A stretch of 64,000 bases of DNA, from the NCBI GenBank assembly GCA_020081605.1, contig JAHREC010000011.1:1674001-1738000 (forward strand), given 5' to 3'. The notes beneath the pieces are model-generated. The model was not told where the DNA came from. It searched no databases and saw only the letters and a program-made list of their open reading frames with translations. The translations under genes and the position numbers were made by a program. The stretch is from Albifimbria verrucaria (taxonomy: Eukaryota; Ascomycota; Sordariomycetes; Hypocreales; Stachybotryaceae). Of this stretch, positions 20,093 through 33,515 are shown piece by piece (positions within the stretch are counted from its first letter, which is position 1; the number at the start of each line of letters is the position of its first letter).

Positions 20093-23090
20093 ATGGCTTC
20101 CAACAGCAGAGATCCCGGCAGCCTACCCCGGGCATCGCAGGACTCCATGTCCTCCGTCTCCACCACGAGCATCGTCTTCGAGCGATTACACGAAGAGACC
20201 GAGAAGGGCCTACGTGCCAAGCGCGCTTCAAAGATGAAGTCTGGATACACAGACGCTGCCTATGACGACGACCGGCCGCTCAAGGAGGAAGATGACGATA
20301 CCCTCAACGACCCCGAAACGGGGCCTTTCCTACCCAACAGTGCTGTCCCTCCACAGCCAAGGGGCATGGACCGAAGCCTTCGCCGCGCCCTCATCGCCAT
20401 AGGCGCAGTCTTCGTCGGCGGCTGGGTCATCGCCCTCGTCGTCTTTATCACCTCCGGCTCCTACAAGCATGAAAGCGACACTGAACACGACCCCGACGCC
20501 GGTGTCCGCGGATCTGGCAAGCACATCACCATGGACCAGCTACACAGCGGGTTCTGGCGCCCTCAATCTCACTCCATCAGCTGGATCGCCGGTCCCGACG
20601 GCGAGGATGGTCTGCTCCTTGAATGGGATACCTTCGGCAAGGACTACATTGTCGTCGAGGATGTTCGAGCCAGCAAGGACGTTAGAGACGACAAGGAGGG
20701 TGCTAAAGTGACAACGACACGTACGCTTATGAAGGAGCGTTACTTTCAGTATGAGGACAGGCCCATGGAGCCGCAATGGGTGGAGCCCAGCCAAGATCTG
20801 AAGAAGGTTCTCTTGGGCGTCAACCAGAAGAAGAACTGGCGCCATTCTTTCACTGCAACATACTTCATCCTCGATGTCGAGTCGCAGAAGGTAGAGCCAC
20901 TGATTCCTAAAGAGGCTGACGCCAGGGTGCAGCTGGCGACCTGGAGCCCTCAGAGCGACGCTATCGCCTTTGTCAAGGACAATAACATGTACATCCGTAA
21001 GCTCACTGGCAACAAGGACGTCGTTCAGGTTACCAAGGACGGCGGCCCCGAGTACTTCTACGGAATTCCTGACTGGGTCTACGAGGAGGAGGTTTTCAGC
21101 GGGCGAAGCGCTACCTGGTGGTCCGACGACGGCAAGTATCTCACATTCCTCCGAACCAACGAGACAGGTGTCCCCGAATTCCCTATCCCCTACTTCCTCT
21201 CACGCCCGAGCGGTGATACGCCAGCTGAGGGCGAGGAAACCTACCCGAGGTCCGACAAATCAAATACCCCAGGCCTGGAACGCACAATCCCGTCGTCGAC
21301 CTCCAGTACTACGATGTCGCTAAAGACCAGGTCTTCTCTGTCCCTATTGAGGATCAGTTTGCTGATGACGACCGTATCATCAACTACGTCCTTTGGACTG
21401 GAGACAAGGTCATTGTCAAGGAGACGAACCGTATCAGTGACGTCCTTAGAATTGTGCTCATCGACGTCACCACCCGGGAGGGTAAGACGCTCAACACCAT
21501 CAATGTTCGCGAGATAGACGGCGGCTGGTTCGAGATTTCACACAAGATGACCTACGTCCCTGCCAATCCAGAGAAGGGCCGTGAGCATGATGGCTACGTC
21601 GACACCTTCATCCATGAAGGTTACGAGCACCTGGCCTATTTCACACCCCTTGACAACCCCAAACCCATCATGCTCACATCTGGCGAGTGGGAGGTGGATG
21701 ATGCCCCGCCGCTGTCGATCTCGCCAACAACCTCGTCTACTTTACCGGCACCAAGGAATCATCCATCCAGCGCCACGTATACTCTGTCAAGCTTGACGGC
21801 TCAGACTTGAAGCCGTTGACAAACACGTCATCTGAGGCCTACTACACGGCATCCTTCTCGTCTGGCGCTGGCTTTGCCCTTCTATCGTACAACGGCCCCA
21901 AGGTCCCCACCAAAGGTCATCTCAACACCATCAACCAAGGCAGTCTACGAACGCGTTATCGAAGACAACTCGGAACTAGCAGAACGTGCCAAGACACATG
22001 AGCTTCCGCTCCTCAAGTACGGCACTCTCGACCTTGGCGACCTGGTCACGGTGAACTATGTTGAACGCCGCCCGCCACACTTCGATCCAAGCAAGAAGTA
22101 CCCCGTCCTGTTCTACCACTACTCCGGCCCGGGTTCTCAGACCGTTACCAAGCGCTTCACTGTCGACTTCCAGGCCTATGTTGCCTCTGCTCTCGGCTAC
22201 ATCGTCGTCACCATCGACCCCCGTGGCACCGGCTTCCTGGCCGCCGCCACCGCGTCGTTGTCCGCTCTCAGCTCGGCGTACTCGAGGCCCAGGATCAGAT
22301 CGCTGCCGCCCGACACTACGCGTCGCTCAAGTATGTCGACCCGGCCCGCCTCGCCATCTGGGGCTGGTCCTACGGCGGCTTCGCCACGCTCAAGACGCTA
22401 GAGCTCGACGCTGGCCAGACTTTCTCCTACGGCATGGCTGTTGCGCCCGTGACGGACTGGCGCTTCTACGACAGTATCTACACGGAGCGATACATGCGCA
22501 CCCACAGGAGAACGACGACGGGTACCCAGCCTCCAAGATCTCGAACGCCACTGCTCTTGGTCAGAACAAGCGCTTCCTCCTCATGCACGGTGTAAGTCCA
22601 TCCTCTTTGTGCTCTCTTTTAAATCCATGAAGGCTGTGCCGCTTCCATCCACGACTTCGATTAACTAACGCGCATTTTTCACCACAGGTCTCCGACGACA
22701 ACGTCCACCTGCAAAACTCCCTAACTCTCCTGGACGAGCTGGACCTTGCCGGCGTCGAAAACTACGACGTCCACGTCTTCCCGACAGCGATCACAGCATC
22801 TACTTCCACAACGGCAACCGCATAGTTTACGACAGTATGTTTCCCTCTCCCCGTTCCAGTCTATCCCTTCCTTCCCTGTGCCAAGATAATTCCCCGGCTC
22901 CCCGTCATCTCCTTGTACACATGACTCGGCGATGGCTAACCTGGTGACTGCAGAACTAAACAACTGGCTCATTAACGCCTTCAACGGCGAGTGGCTCAAG
23001 ATAGCCAACCCCAAACCAAACAACCACCAGGTCAGGAGAGATATTGCCAGCTTACACGGAGAAATGGCTAGGTTGGACAGGTCGGTGTAG
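20093..23090 (+). CDS. dapB: Type II membrane dipeptidyl aminopeptidase (S9B, DapB/Ste13-like)
   Basis: A serine peptidase of about 920 residues that removes N-terminal X-Pro or X-Ala dipeptides in the vacuole or late Golgi. The start is the ATG at 20093. An acidic cytosolic tail is followed by one membrane helix (about residues 98-120, [19 protein letters not shown]) and a lumenal beta-propeller. The substrate-binding glutamate motif is DWVYEEEVF (21073-21099) and the nucleophile elbow is GWSYGG (about 22363-22380); the charge-relay His lies in the C-terminal SDHSIYFH. Introns are at 22592-22687 and 22835-22953. At least seven one- or two-base gaps interrupt it (near 21245, 21705, 21908, 22240, 22501 and 22781), all in C, G or A runs, while conservation continues on both sides. 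Whether it is the vacuolar DapB or the Ste13-type Golgi enzyme is not settled by sequence alone. Confidence 0.88.
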
Positions 23091-23600
23091 TCAAGGGTTG
23101 CTTCTTTCAGTCATGTTCCAGTCATCATGTAACTATAGGCAGTTTTCACGGCGTTGTGGACTTGGCAATTCAGAGCATTTTTGGTATATGCAATAGTACT
23201 CAGGAATTAGAATCAAATAACATGAATTTTATCATACACGTACAACTAGGTGCGGCTTTCGACAACCCTCCGCACTTTTCGAACAGATCCGAGCAATGTC
23301 TCTCAAATCTATCTGGGTCCCAACTATTACAGAAGTCCTACCTACTACAAATGTGAGTAGTCTCTGTGCAACTCCCATCAACGAAGCAAATATCCGAAGA
23401 CCTGTCCGACCATTTCGCCTCCGCCGAAGGAAGCGCCATCCTCATTGTAGATCAAAGTTCAATCCAACTGCTAAATCCTCACTCTCTTCGAGCGCCAGTA
23501 ATCTTGTCGTCTGATCACTTGCAACATCAGATTGATGTGGGCCGGCGATGAGCTTTGGAATGTTGCTCTCAGGGACCCAGCACCACACCGGTACCTGCAT
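23091..23600. other. Convergent 3' region
   Basis: It separates the 3' ends of the aminopeptidase and clathrin genes. No gene seen; presumably both 3' UTRs. Confidence 0.6.
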
Positions 23601-26600
23601 CTAGTAGCCGTAGCCGGTGGGCTGCGGCGCGAAACCGTTGATCTGGCCGTAGGGCGCAGGTGGAGCGTTACCTCCGGGTCCGGCTGTGATCATCAATCGG
23701 CCGCCGCCAAGGATAGGGTGTTATCCTCAGTCTTCTCGGTCTCCTTCTCCTTGGCCTTGCGAGCCTCGTTGTCAGCCTTGAGCGTAGCAAGCTCCTTGGT
23801 TTGTTGCGCGAGCATGTTGATCATGTACGGCATGGTGAAGTCGTTCAGACCATGGCGCCATGACAGCTCCAGAATGAGGTCTGGGCGAATGAGCTCGTTG
23901 CATGCATAGAGCATTCCGGTGTAGCACTCGCGGTGGCCAATGTCGACGAACTAAATTTCCAGTCAGTAATAAGGTCATGATGTTTGCAGGCTTTCAACTT
24001 ACGTAGCGGAGGAGGTCCTCAACAATATCGTTCTTGGCAGAAATGGCAGCAGTCTCGATGGCGTCCTTGAAAAGCTTGTCTTGCTTCGACAGAGCAATGG
24101 ACTTCTCCCATCGCTTGTTCTTGCGGTAGATACTGGCGGCAATTTGACGGAAGAAGATGAGGTCATGCTTCTCGAGGCGGGAGGCGAGCTCCACGGCATC
24201 ATAGTTGTCGTAGTTCTGTACAGAGTCACGGAGAGTCTTGTAGTCCTCTTCCTCGATAAGGAGGTCGTTGACAGCCTCGTTGACAATGCGCTTATTCTGA
24301 GACTGCACATTCAACAGGAAGGGCTTGATCAGAGGCAGACTGTCGTTCTTCTGGAACATCTTAACAACGCGGTTGACGTCGACACGAGGAGTCAGGGTCG
24401 CGAGCAGATCGGTGAGCAAAGACGGGTGCTGCTCAACGTAAAACTTGATGGCACGGTAGTAGATCTCCAGGTTGGCGACCTTAACCACGATCTCCTTAAA
24501 TTGCGTGTGGTCCCAGGAGTTCTCAGGGCGCTCAATGACGGCAAGAGCAGCATTGTCAAACTCGTCGTAGTGGTAGTAACAAAAGACCAGCTCAGGCCAC
24601 AGGTTGGCTTCCTCGCAGGCACGAATCATCTTGGGCATGTTCATGCGAGACCAGAAGAGCTTAATGTGCTCCATGAGACGCTCGGGGTGGTACTTGGATA
24701 GGGCAATGCCAAGCTCGGTGAACATACCCATGTGCGCACGCTCAAGACCAAGACCCTGCTCCAAAAGGCTGATGAGCTCATCGAAGTAACCGTTGTACTC
24801 ATATTCCTTGACAAGAGCCTGGAGCTCCTCTGCATCGACGATGAGGTTCAGACCACAGATCTGAGCGAGACGGAACTCCTTCTTGGCAACACAAGCCTCG
24901 TGCACCTGCTTCCAGACCTTAATGTTGTTGGCCTTGCGCGCGCATTCCACGGCAGCCTGGTAGTCGGAAAGGTGGACGAGAGTGGTAGCCAGCTTGGCCC
25001 AGTTGGAGATGCTCGTGTAGAAGATCTTGGAAGCCTCAAACAGACCCTCCTCGTAAGCCTTGTCACCAGACTCCTCAATGTTGGCAACGTTAGTGGCACG
25101 CAGGAAGTCCTCAAGCTCAGAGAGCTGATCGAGTCTAGCATAGCAGAAAGCCAGGGCGGTGTCGATGGCAGGCTCGCGCAGGGTCTTGCGAGCCATGCGC
25201 AGATACTTGACCAGATCCTCGTTCTTTCCGGCGTGGGTGGCAATCTCAATAACCTCGTTGTAGTTCTTAGGATCCTCGGCCTTGATGTACGAGTCAATCG
25301 CATCGCTAACACGAAGACCGTCAAGCTGAGCCTTGGCGACCTTACTCCAGACGTCAGGCAGGTCAACCTCCTCGGCGTAGGCCTGGGCACGGTCAATGCT
25401 GACAATGTGGTCGACAAGCACATCAACAGCAGCCGACTTGTTATCGGCCTTCTTGTAAATCTCGAAAGCCTCCTCGTAAAGGCCGACCTCAATGCAAGAG
25501 GTGGCAATGTCGTCAGCGTTGTAGCTGTCGAGCTTGTGGATGTAGTCCATGACACGTCCCTTGTCGGCCTTGGCAGCGGTGAACATCAGAAGGTTCTGAA
25601 GGTTCTGGTTATCGCTGAAAGGCGATGGTTCCAGAACAATCTTCTCCAGTAGCTCGATAAGCTCAAGAGGAAGGTCGTTCTCCAAGAACGAAGCGACAGC
25701 CACGGAGACCTTGGCAGGATCAGTGGATTCAGGCACAGCAGTAGCAGTAACCTGATCAACGACTGAACGGCGGTGAATGTTGTTCTCGCTCAGCACGAAG
25801 CGCCACAGCTCAGTATCAGCACGCTCGAGGAGGTATCGGGCCTGGGCCCTGTACATGGAGTTCTCATTGGTAATGTTGACCAACTCCAGGTCGTTCTGGC
25901 CCTTGGAGTAGGCAATGTACGCGAGGTTGGGGTCACGCTTCTCGCAGTACTTACCAACCGTCAGGGTATCGTACTGGTCGTTCTCCTTCAGGAACTTCTC
26001 GGGGTTGTTGTTGGAGTCAATGTAGATCTTGGCCAGTGCGTTGAAGACGCCCTGCTGCTGGTTACCAGCCTGGAGTGTGGCCTCAAGGAAGGGCAGCAGA
26101 AGCTTCAGGCGGTTGCGCGACTCAACCTCGGAGACCAATTCATCAATGTTGATCTCCATCGCATTAACGGTGCTCAAGAGCTGCTTAATAATGTTCTCAT
26201 CGCAGTCCACATCCAAGAGGCCACCAATGACGGCAGGGGTCCTGGAGGGGTTAACACGCTGGACGTAGGCCTCAATGGCCTGGAACTGCTGATTGCGGTA
26301 GAGGAATAGAATCAAGTCGTGGACGAAGTTGAAACGATCGCAGACAATGATGAGAGGAAGCTGCTCGGCCAGCTTGGCCTCCTTCAGGAAGTTCTTCACC
26401 TTCTCGGGGTTGTAGAAGTTGCTGTCGCGGCAAATACGCTCGACTTCGTTAAACTGGCCCATCTTGGTGGCAGCCTCAATGTACTTGAAGTGAACATCAG
26501 GATCCTCAGAAAGGTTGACAATGCTGCCCAGGTAGTAGAAGAGACCCTCAGCGGTCTTGTACTTCTCAAACAAGTCGATCAGGTGGACAGGGCCAAGCAG

Positions 26601-28826
26601 TTCGGAGTACTTGGTGGCGATGTTGACAACGGATTGCAGGTTCTGACGGATGTTGTGCTTCATCATGGCATCCAAGCAGTCAAGAGACTGCTCGACAGAG
26701 AGCTTGCCAAAGTAGTTGGCGAACCACTCGGGGTTGAAGTTGGGCGTACCAGGGAGGTTGACGATGACTCGCTTAACCGACTCAGGGTCTTCGTACAGCT
26801 CCAGAGCCTTCTGGGCAAGTCCTGCCTGCTCACAAAGCTGGGCGATGCGGGTCTTATCGAAGTGGGTGAACATCTCGTTGCCCAGAATAGCCTCAGCAAC
26901 CTGAGGAGCGTTCATCAAGTTCATCTCCAGCAGACGGGTTTGGAGACGAGCATGCTCTGGCTTGTTCTCCTTCAAAGCATCCAACAAGAAGGCAGTTGCC
27001 TGCTGGATCATGCCCTGGGACTGGAAGATGTCGCAGACCCGCTCGAAATCTACCAGAGGTCCTTGCTCATGGTTGGCCAGGGCAGTAGCAAACTCTGAGC
27101 CCTTGTCGGGGTTCACACGGATAATGTGCTGAAGTAGCTGGGTGTAATCGGGCTGGTAGCCGGTTTGGGCCGCGTAGGGCAGGATCTTGTCAAACTGCCC
27201 GGTCTCGGCCAATCCAGCGACAACCTTCTGGGGAACATTGGCCTTGATGTAAATGCTAAGAGCCATGTTCACGTCATGAGGACGGACCATGTCACCAAGC
27301 TGCTCGGAGCAATCAAGCTTGCCCTCCTTCAGCCACTTCTCCAGCAGGTGCTTGCGGTTCTGAGTAAGAACAGGCTGCGCGAGCTCAAGAGTCTCATGCT
27401 TGTTAAGCGCACCCTTGTCTAGCAGCATACCAAAGTACTGCAAGGTGAGAGCCATCTGGCCGGGTTGGGCAGGGAGCTGCTTGAACTTCTCGATCGTAGC
27501 AGGAGTACGCAGGAAACCGCGAGGCGAGTTGGCAGCAATCTTGGCGGCCTCGAGGTAGTTGCCCGAGTTGAAGAGCTGGTCGAACTGCTTGGCATAGAGG
27601 TTGTCAGCTCCGGGCAGGCCAGCGCGGGAGGCCAGCTTGATGGCGATTTCCGTGTTGGCGGGGTTCTGCAGGAGGTAGGGAATAGCAGTTGTCTCATCAA
27701 CAGTGACAAAGAGCACCTGACCCTTTCTGTTGATTGCGACAATGCCAGCCAGCTCGGTATCGAGGCAGGTAGTGAAGATGGTCTCGCTCGAAATTCGGTT
27801 CATGAAGATGAGCGTGCCGGTCTCGAGATCGTAGAGGTGAATGAAGCCGTACTTGGTGACCATGAAGATGACACCGAACTTTTGTGAGATTTGTAGGGCA
27901 ACGGGGAAATCGTTCGTGGCTTCGGGCGGGAAGAAGATATCCACAGCCTTCTTCTGGAAGACTGGGTTCGACTCGGCGTGATCGACCTCGACGATATGCA
28001 GCTTGGCACCGGCTGCGGTTCGCACGGCGAAACTGAAGAGCTTGGTGTCCTCGGGAGCCCCTCTAGTCTCAGAGAACCAAAGGCAGCGGCGTGACCCTCG
28101 ATGGCCTGGCTGATACCCTGTCCCTAGAATACAGCTGCATCGCTCCGACAACGCGACCCTGCTGTGAGGAGATACCGACGACGACCATCCACTTGCCACC
28201 GTCATTTACTCGGTAGCTGATGATTTGGCAACCCTGTGTGCGAGTTAGCTGGGGACTGCGGCGGTGCTCAGACGTTGGGGACACGAACGTTGAGGTTAGC
28301 ATTACGCTCAAACATCTTGACGGGGGCATCCTGAGCGGCATCGTAGATATCCCAGTGGTAGACGCTGCTTGTGGTGACGAGACCAATGGTCGATTCGCTG
28401 ACCCACTTCCAGAACTGGACATCCTCGTTCATGGTGCAGGCCTTGAGCTTCTTCTTTTGCTCAAGGTCGAAGATCTGCAGGGTCCTGGACTGGGCCTTGA
28501 GAGCAATGATCTGCTTGTTCCAGTGCATGATGGCACTGTCGGCCTTGATGGGGCGGCGGGTGACATTGTTGCCGTTCTTGAGCTCGATGATGACAACCTC
28601 TGGTGATGCGGCCTCATTCTTCTTTTCTCGGATACAGATGTAGTGGTCGGACTCTAGTGTCTGGAAGCAGGAAAGGTAAATGTCAGCGTCGGGAGCTCAA
28701 GGGCAGCGGCGGGAGGGAGTTCAATTGGGGAGTGCTTACGCAGGAGTTGAAGCCGATGGATTGCGCGTCCACGCCCACCGTGCTGAGCTGGACCAGCTCC
28801 TGGAACTTGATGGGCAGCGGCGCCAT
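23601..28826 (-). CDS. CHC1: Clathrin heavy chain
   Basis: The triskelion subunit of clathrin coats, about 1,670 residues, acting in endocytosis and trans-Golgi transport. The start is the ATG at 28826 ([14 protein letters not shown]). The N-terminal WD40-like propeller is followed by the long array of clathrin heavy-chain repeats, which fills 24003-28050 in one open frame, and by a short Gly/Pro-rich tail ending ...GYGY at 23601. Introns are at 28661-28739, 28234-28288 and 23951-24002. Three one-base gaps break the frame: GGGG near 28060, GGG near 28117 and CCC near 23717; the protein is highly conserved across each. The gene is surely functional, so these breaks are the best local evidence of assembly error. 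Strong codon bias leaves long meaningless open frames on the opposite strand. Confidence 0.97.
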
Positions 28827-30396
28827 GACGCCCAATTAAGCTAGAAGTGAGGCGGATCGAGTCGTGTTGAGTGCGATGCTCCAGGCTTCGATTACAGACA
28901 AGACTGTGGCCGGATCGCTAGACGGGTGAATCGACCTCGGGGTGGAGCTGAAATTAGGCTCGGATGAGGTAGGGAAGCTTCCATGCGCCAGGCGAGAGAC
29001 ACAAGGGAGTGAAGGCGCAAGGGCAAATTCAACGAGAAGTATAGCGGAGACGGCAAGAGAGAGGAGATGGAATTAACGTGGTCGAAGCCCGTCGAAGGGA
29101 GGGAGACGAGACGGGGGTGATGGTGTTGTGGAGAAGAGGTGATGATGTGAGGTGTTAGGTTCGGCTGGCGGTTTGAATTAAGTCTAGGCAAGGTAATTAT
29201 GGAGGTAGGAGCAACCGGGTCACTTTTTGGCTACCTGTTCCCTTCGCGACCACGACCAGGCTGCAGGTGCGTTGCTCTGTGGTGCCCTGCACCAATTGGA
29301 GACGGCGGGATCAAAGAAGTTCCGACCCCTGGGAGCCAGGCACGTGCGTCATCGCCTATCGCCAGTGCAGGAGCTCTAGAAAAGGGGCCCTACAGCTGGC
29401 AGCTTACGTACACAAGCTACCTGCCAAGGTACCAACACACACGCGCACATGAGCTTGATTTGGCCATCCATCGTATGTACCGTGTAGCTTTGGCCAGACA
29501 ATCAGTCAATCAATCAAACTGTTTGTCCAGCCAAATATCCGGCCGGCAATGCAATGCTCCAAATTCTGAGGCCAACACGTTTTTCCTTCCACAAACACAA
29601 TGCACAAACACGCCCTTTCCTGAAATTTGTGTGCCTATCCGGGTGTCAATTGGGAAAACAGGCAAGCCAACCCACAATAATCTCCCTATAGCACACATCT
29701 CACGCTTCCTGAATGAGAGCAGCCAATCCAGCTTCAGCGATCTGGGGCCCAAGGAAACAACCGATTTGCTGTCTTCCCATAAACAAGCATCTTCTTGCCA
29801 ACACATTTGCTTCCTTGATTCAACACACAGAATTCCCTAATAATGCAAACCCAGAGCTACCTGTAGCACATTACATTGTACTAAATTGTTACACAAACAT
29901 GTGATGGCTTGCTATGCTTCCCTACCTCTAGTCAAGCATAACCATCTCCATTAAGCAGTGAGTGACAGTGGGCAATCGTAATCAGCCCCAGAAAATCGCT
30001 GTCCACGAAGTCCTGAGACATGTTCTACCTCTCGTCTTCGCTTCCTCCTCGTCATGGATCAGACATGTCTCAGCCAATCGATCGGCCAGCGTTGAAGGAA
30101 TATATAGTAGGCTTGAGTCTGTATAAAGTAACACCTCAGAACGCGGCCAGCTGGATTCTAACATCTGCGTAAATTTAGCAGATTCTCTTGCTCCAATCAC
30201 TATTTAAGCAATTGCATATCTCGCATTCATAACGTTTTCTCACTTGATGGCAATAAAGTTAAAAGTAACACCTCATAAATATGTTTATTCATAAATCATC
30301 TACAGTATCCAAGCCAGCTCAATCATCTAGCCGTCTTGTCTTGAAAAGTCATCATCCGCAATCTCAAAATTGAACCCTTTCATTACCTAAGCGCCC
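28827..30396. other. 1.6-kb intergenic region
   Basis: It is the clathrin promoter and the 3' flank of the metalloprotease. A 213-codon open frame on the plus strand (29199-29840) has no domain, no homology I recognise and odd composition. TACCT-type motifs recur at 29418-29434. Nothing else is seen. Confidence 0.5.
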
Positions 30397-31377
30397 TTAG
30401 TTGCGGGTGCGGTAGGTGTTGAAGAAGGTGTTCATGCGGGTGATCTGGCCAGGGTGAACTCCTCGTAGCAAGCACTGAGCCTCAAGTTAGCAATCAATAA
30501 GTAAACATGCGCAGACGGGGCAACTTACTCGTCAGAGTAGTCCATGTAGTTGTGGATGGGGTCAACGCCGGCAGCAGGGCAGGTGTCGGCACCGATAGGG
30601 CATCCGCTGGAGGGACCGGACTGGGCGGGGGTGTCGGCGACTTGGTCGTTGGTGGAGCTGCAGCCACCCTGGAAGGTGTGGTAGAGACCGAGCCAGTGGC
30701 CGACCTCGTGAGTGGCGGTCTTGCCCAGGTTAAAGCCAGTCTCAGAGCCGCCGGGGACGGTGGTGTGGAGGACGGTGCAGCCGTCCTGGATGTAGGCGTT
30801 GGAGCCGGGGGTGGTGGATGTGGGAACGTGCAGACACCGAGGTAGGGGATGGAGGTCAGGAAGTAGAGGTTGAGGGCGCCGTAGTTGCCCTTGCGGAGAG
30901 CACGCTTCATGGCAAGCTCGTTGCTGTTCCTAGCCCAGGCGCTGTTGACGGTCCTGTCGACGCCAGCGAGGCTGAACTGGAAGCCAGTGCCGGAGTAGTT
31001 CTCGTTCAGGACACGGAGCTGAGCCTGGACAGTGGCGTCCTGTGGTTTTCATGTTAGCAACAGAGGCAATATTCGGTTTGTTTGAAAGTCACTTACACTG
31101 AGGTAACCATCGGCAGGACGGGTGGAGGTCTGAACCATGAGATTAGCTACGAAGCGCTACAAACGCAGAATCACGTTCGTACCGAGACAATGTGGAAGTA
31201 GGTAGGAATGGTAGCCTGGATGCTGAAGTTGCCATCAGATGAGATGGAGAAGGTCTCCTCCTGCTCAGCAAGAGCCTTGGAGATGGCCATCTGCTGGGCA
31301 CTGGGGTTGTCGGAACCGCAGCGGCGAGCGGCCAGGGCCGTGGTGGCCAGGAGGGCGATGGAAAGAATGGACTTCAT
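30397..31377 (-). CDS. Secreted M43 (pappalysin-type) metalloprotease, MEP1-like
   Basis: An extracellular zinc protease of about 275 residues. The start at 31377 gives a classic signal peptide, [20 protein letters not shown]. The catalytic zinc site [14 protein letters not shown], a HExxHxxGxxH metzincin motif, lies around 30690-30735. The Met-turn is in NYMDYSDD. Four exons: introns at 31130-31182, 31040-31096 and 30475-30528. Even-numbered cysteines after the Met-turn and before it (CxxG..CxxA) suit a secreted disulfide-bonded enzyme. Two one-base gaps (a CCC run near 30825 and a CC run near 30449) break the frame. Homologues in Coccidioides (Mep1) and plant- or insect-associated fungi digest host or surface proteins; the role here is inferred from family only. 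Confidence 0.88.
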
Positions 31378-33515
31378 GTTGACGAAAGACGAGAGAGTTG
31401 GCAAGGAGGCTGACCGAGGCGAACGAGCTGTGGATGGGCTGAAGAGCTGAGGGTGAAGACCAAGATCATTTCGACGGCGTCTTGCCATCACTTTATATTC
31501 TGTTGCTCCAGCATCCTATCCGTCGTTCCCCATTGCCGCGCCATTGGGCAAAATCCATCATCCCATGGTACCTTACAGAATAGGACTTAGCCGCTGTGGA
31601 GGGTCCTTGCTTGGTTCTCAAAATGAAAGTGTTGTGCGGTGGCTCCCGGTCGTTCCTTGGATAAGCTGGCGGCGTAGTCATCTCTTGGGTCACTGCGCCC
31701 CCACCTCACGGTTGAACCGACCTGCTGTATCCGTACAAGAGATATGGTTAAGTCTTCTTAACCTCATATAAGCACTCAAGCTAAGAGCCACTACCCCAGG
31801 AATCGTGCGGGTGTGCCCGCTGGGGTCATCATTGGCTCCTTCACTGCATCTCGCGTGTGGTACCCAAGAGAGTAAGTCAATCTGGCTAGATGTTCGAAGA
31901 AACGACACACCCAGGTGTTCTGCGTAAGAAAGAAAGTGGTATGATGATCGACTCTCCGGCTAACTTCCCCATCAGAGAGGGTGACTCCTCCACAGTAACG
32001 GTCCTGATAATGTCAGGTCAAGGCTGTAGTCATATTGGGAAAGTATGTACGGCGGCCAAGCTTGGCATCCTCTTCCAAGCAGGGTCAAGCCCGTAAACCC
32101 GCATCTCTGAGACATATAAGTGATATTTTAAGGGTCGCCGCAAAGCAACAGCGAAGTGCCTGGTCCTCGCAGGGATGTCGCTAAACATGTAGGTATGTTC
32201 GTGTTGGGCTCAATGGCCTTACCGTTGAGAATGCTCCGCTGTCGGCAACTCAGCTATAGCAAAGACGCGGTGTATAGACCGGCTTAGTCGGTCTTTGCAC
32301 CCATTCATGTCCATATCAGGAAGTTGATCGTTAGGCGCCGCCACTTTGGAGTGAGTTGGGTAAGGGATCATTCCGCAGCCCCAAAGATGGTGTAGAGCCG
32401 TTGGCTGAAGGAAGGCAAGTAGATATCAGTAACTCAAAGGCGTCCATCTTTTATATACCAGTTATCTTGTCCCTCAAGGTTCTCATTAGGGATCGCCAAT
32501 GTAGCATTCCCTCAACCAAAGATAATCATCAACCCCCATCATACCATTGCAAATCGCACTACATTCAGTGTACCCAATTTAGGCTGGCCTGGATTGTAGT
32601 TTTGTAGTCTATTCACCGGTTCTTTCGAGTTTGGATGATCTTGCATTGCATTGATCATGGGCCAGTACCTGACTCTGGCTTGGTGGGCCTGGCGGTTCTA
32701 CGATATGCCGACTGGAGAGCATAGTAACGCTAGCCAACTGTAGCAGGTCATGGCATCCAACCTGAACTAACGCGTAACCGAGTGACCTCCTCATCTTATC
32801 GTCTCGTGAAAGCAGAGAAAAGGGCTGACGAGATCGGTGACGACGATCCCTCCGGAGTTGGGCGGTTCCAGCTCAGTAAGTGCACGACACAGGGTGGTGC
32901 AGAGACGCTGTTGGCATCCATCAAGGCAACCCCATTTAGCTGTCTCTGTTATCAATGGCTTGGCAAACTGGCACAACGGCAATCCAGCTGCCGGATGCAG
33001 TGTTTGGTCCGTGTGTCTTGGCTCCTCATGCTCTCCTGTTCCACAAAGCTGCGGATAACCAGAATTCAAGTTGGGTTGTCTTCCACAATACTCCGTACCC
33101 TTTATCAACACACTTGGCTTGACATTCCTCTTTAGGAGGCGTCCGTGCACCACCATCAGCTGTTATTCCAAGCATCCATTTCCGAGGAATCAAAGATGAT
33201 TGATGGAAAGACAAAACGAGAGAGGAAAAAAGAGTTGTAAGTATGCTTGAAATCCAATCTGCACATCGCATGCAGCCTTGTGGTTGTCATACATGTTACC
33301 CAGTTCTTGATCGTGACACATTAAAATCTCTCATCCCCGGCGACCTTGGCCCCCATCTGTAACTTCGCCCATTCAGACCGGAGATGGTGTTTCAAATTTT
33401 GGGCATTGGGCAGAGACACCGCATCGAATAGATTGCTGTCAATTTTGGACCTGCCTCATAGCGCAGCCCTGCTCTGAACTCTCGCAGCTTGCCTAGCGAC
33501 CGCCCGCGAGTGTAA
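31378..33515. other. 2.1-kb intergenic region
   Basis: A TATA-like element for the protease lies at 31491-31497. The remainder is mixed composition with scattered short open frames and no recognisable gene, RNA or repeat. Confidence 0.5.
31491..31497 (-). promoter_or_regulatory. TATA-like box of the metalloprotease gene
   Basis: TATAAAG on the minus strand, about 115 bases upstream of the protease ATG at 31377; the spacing allows a short leader. Confidence 0.5.

Noticed and set aside
20093..23090. Dipeptidyl aminopeptidase as a pseudogene with seven frame breaks
   Set aside because: All breaks are homopolymer deletions, the catalytic motifs are intact and the same pattern affects essential genes nearby.
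29199..29840. 213-codon open frame on the plus strand
   Set aside because: No domain, start or codon pattern like the neighbours, and it lies in the clathrin promoter; probable chance in GC-rich DNA.
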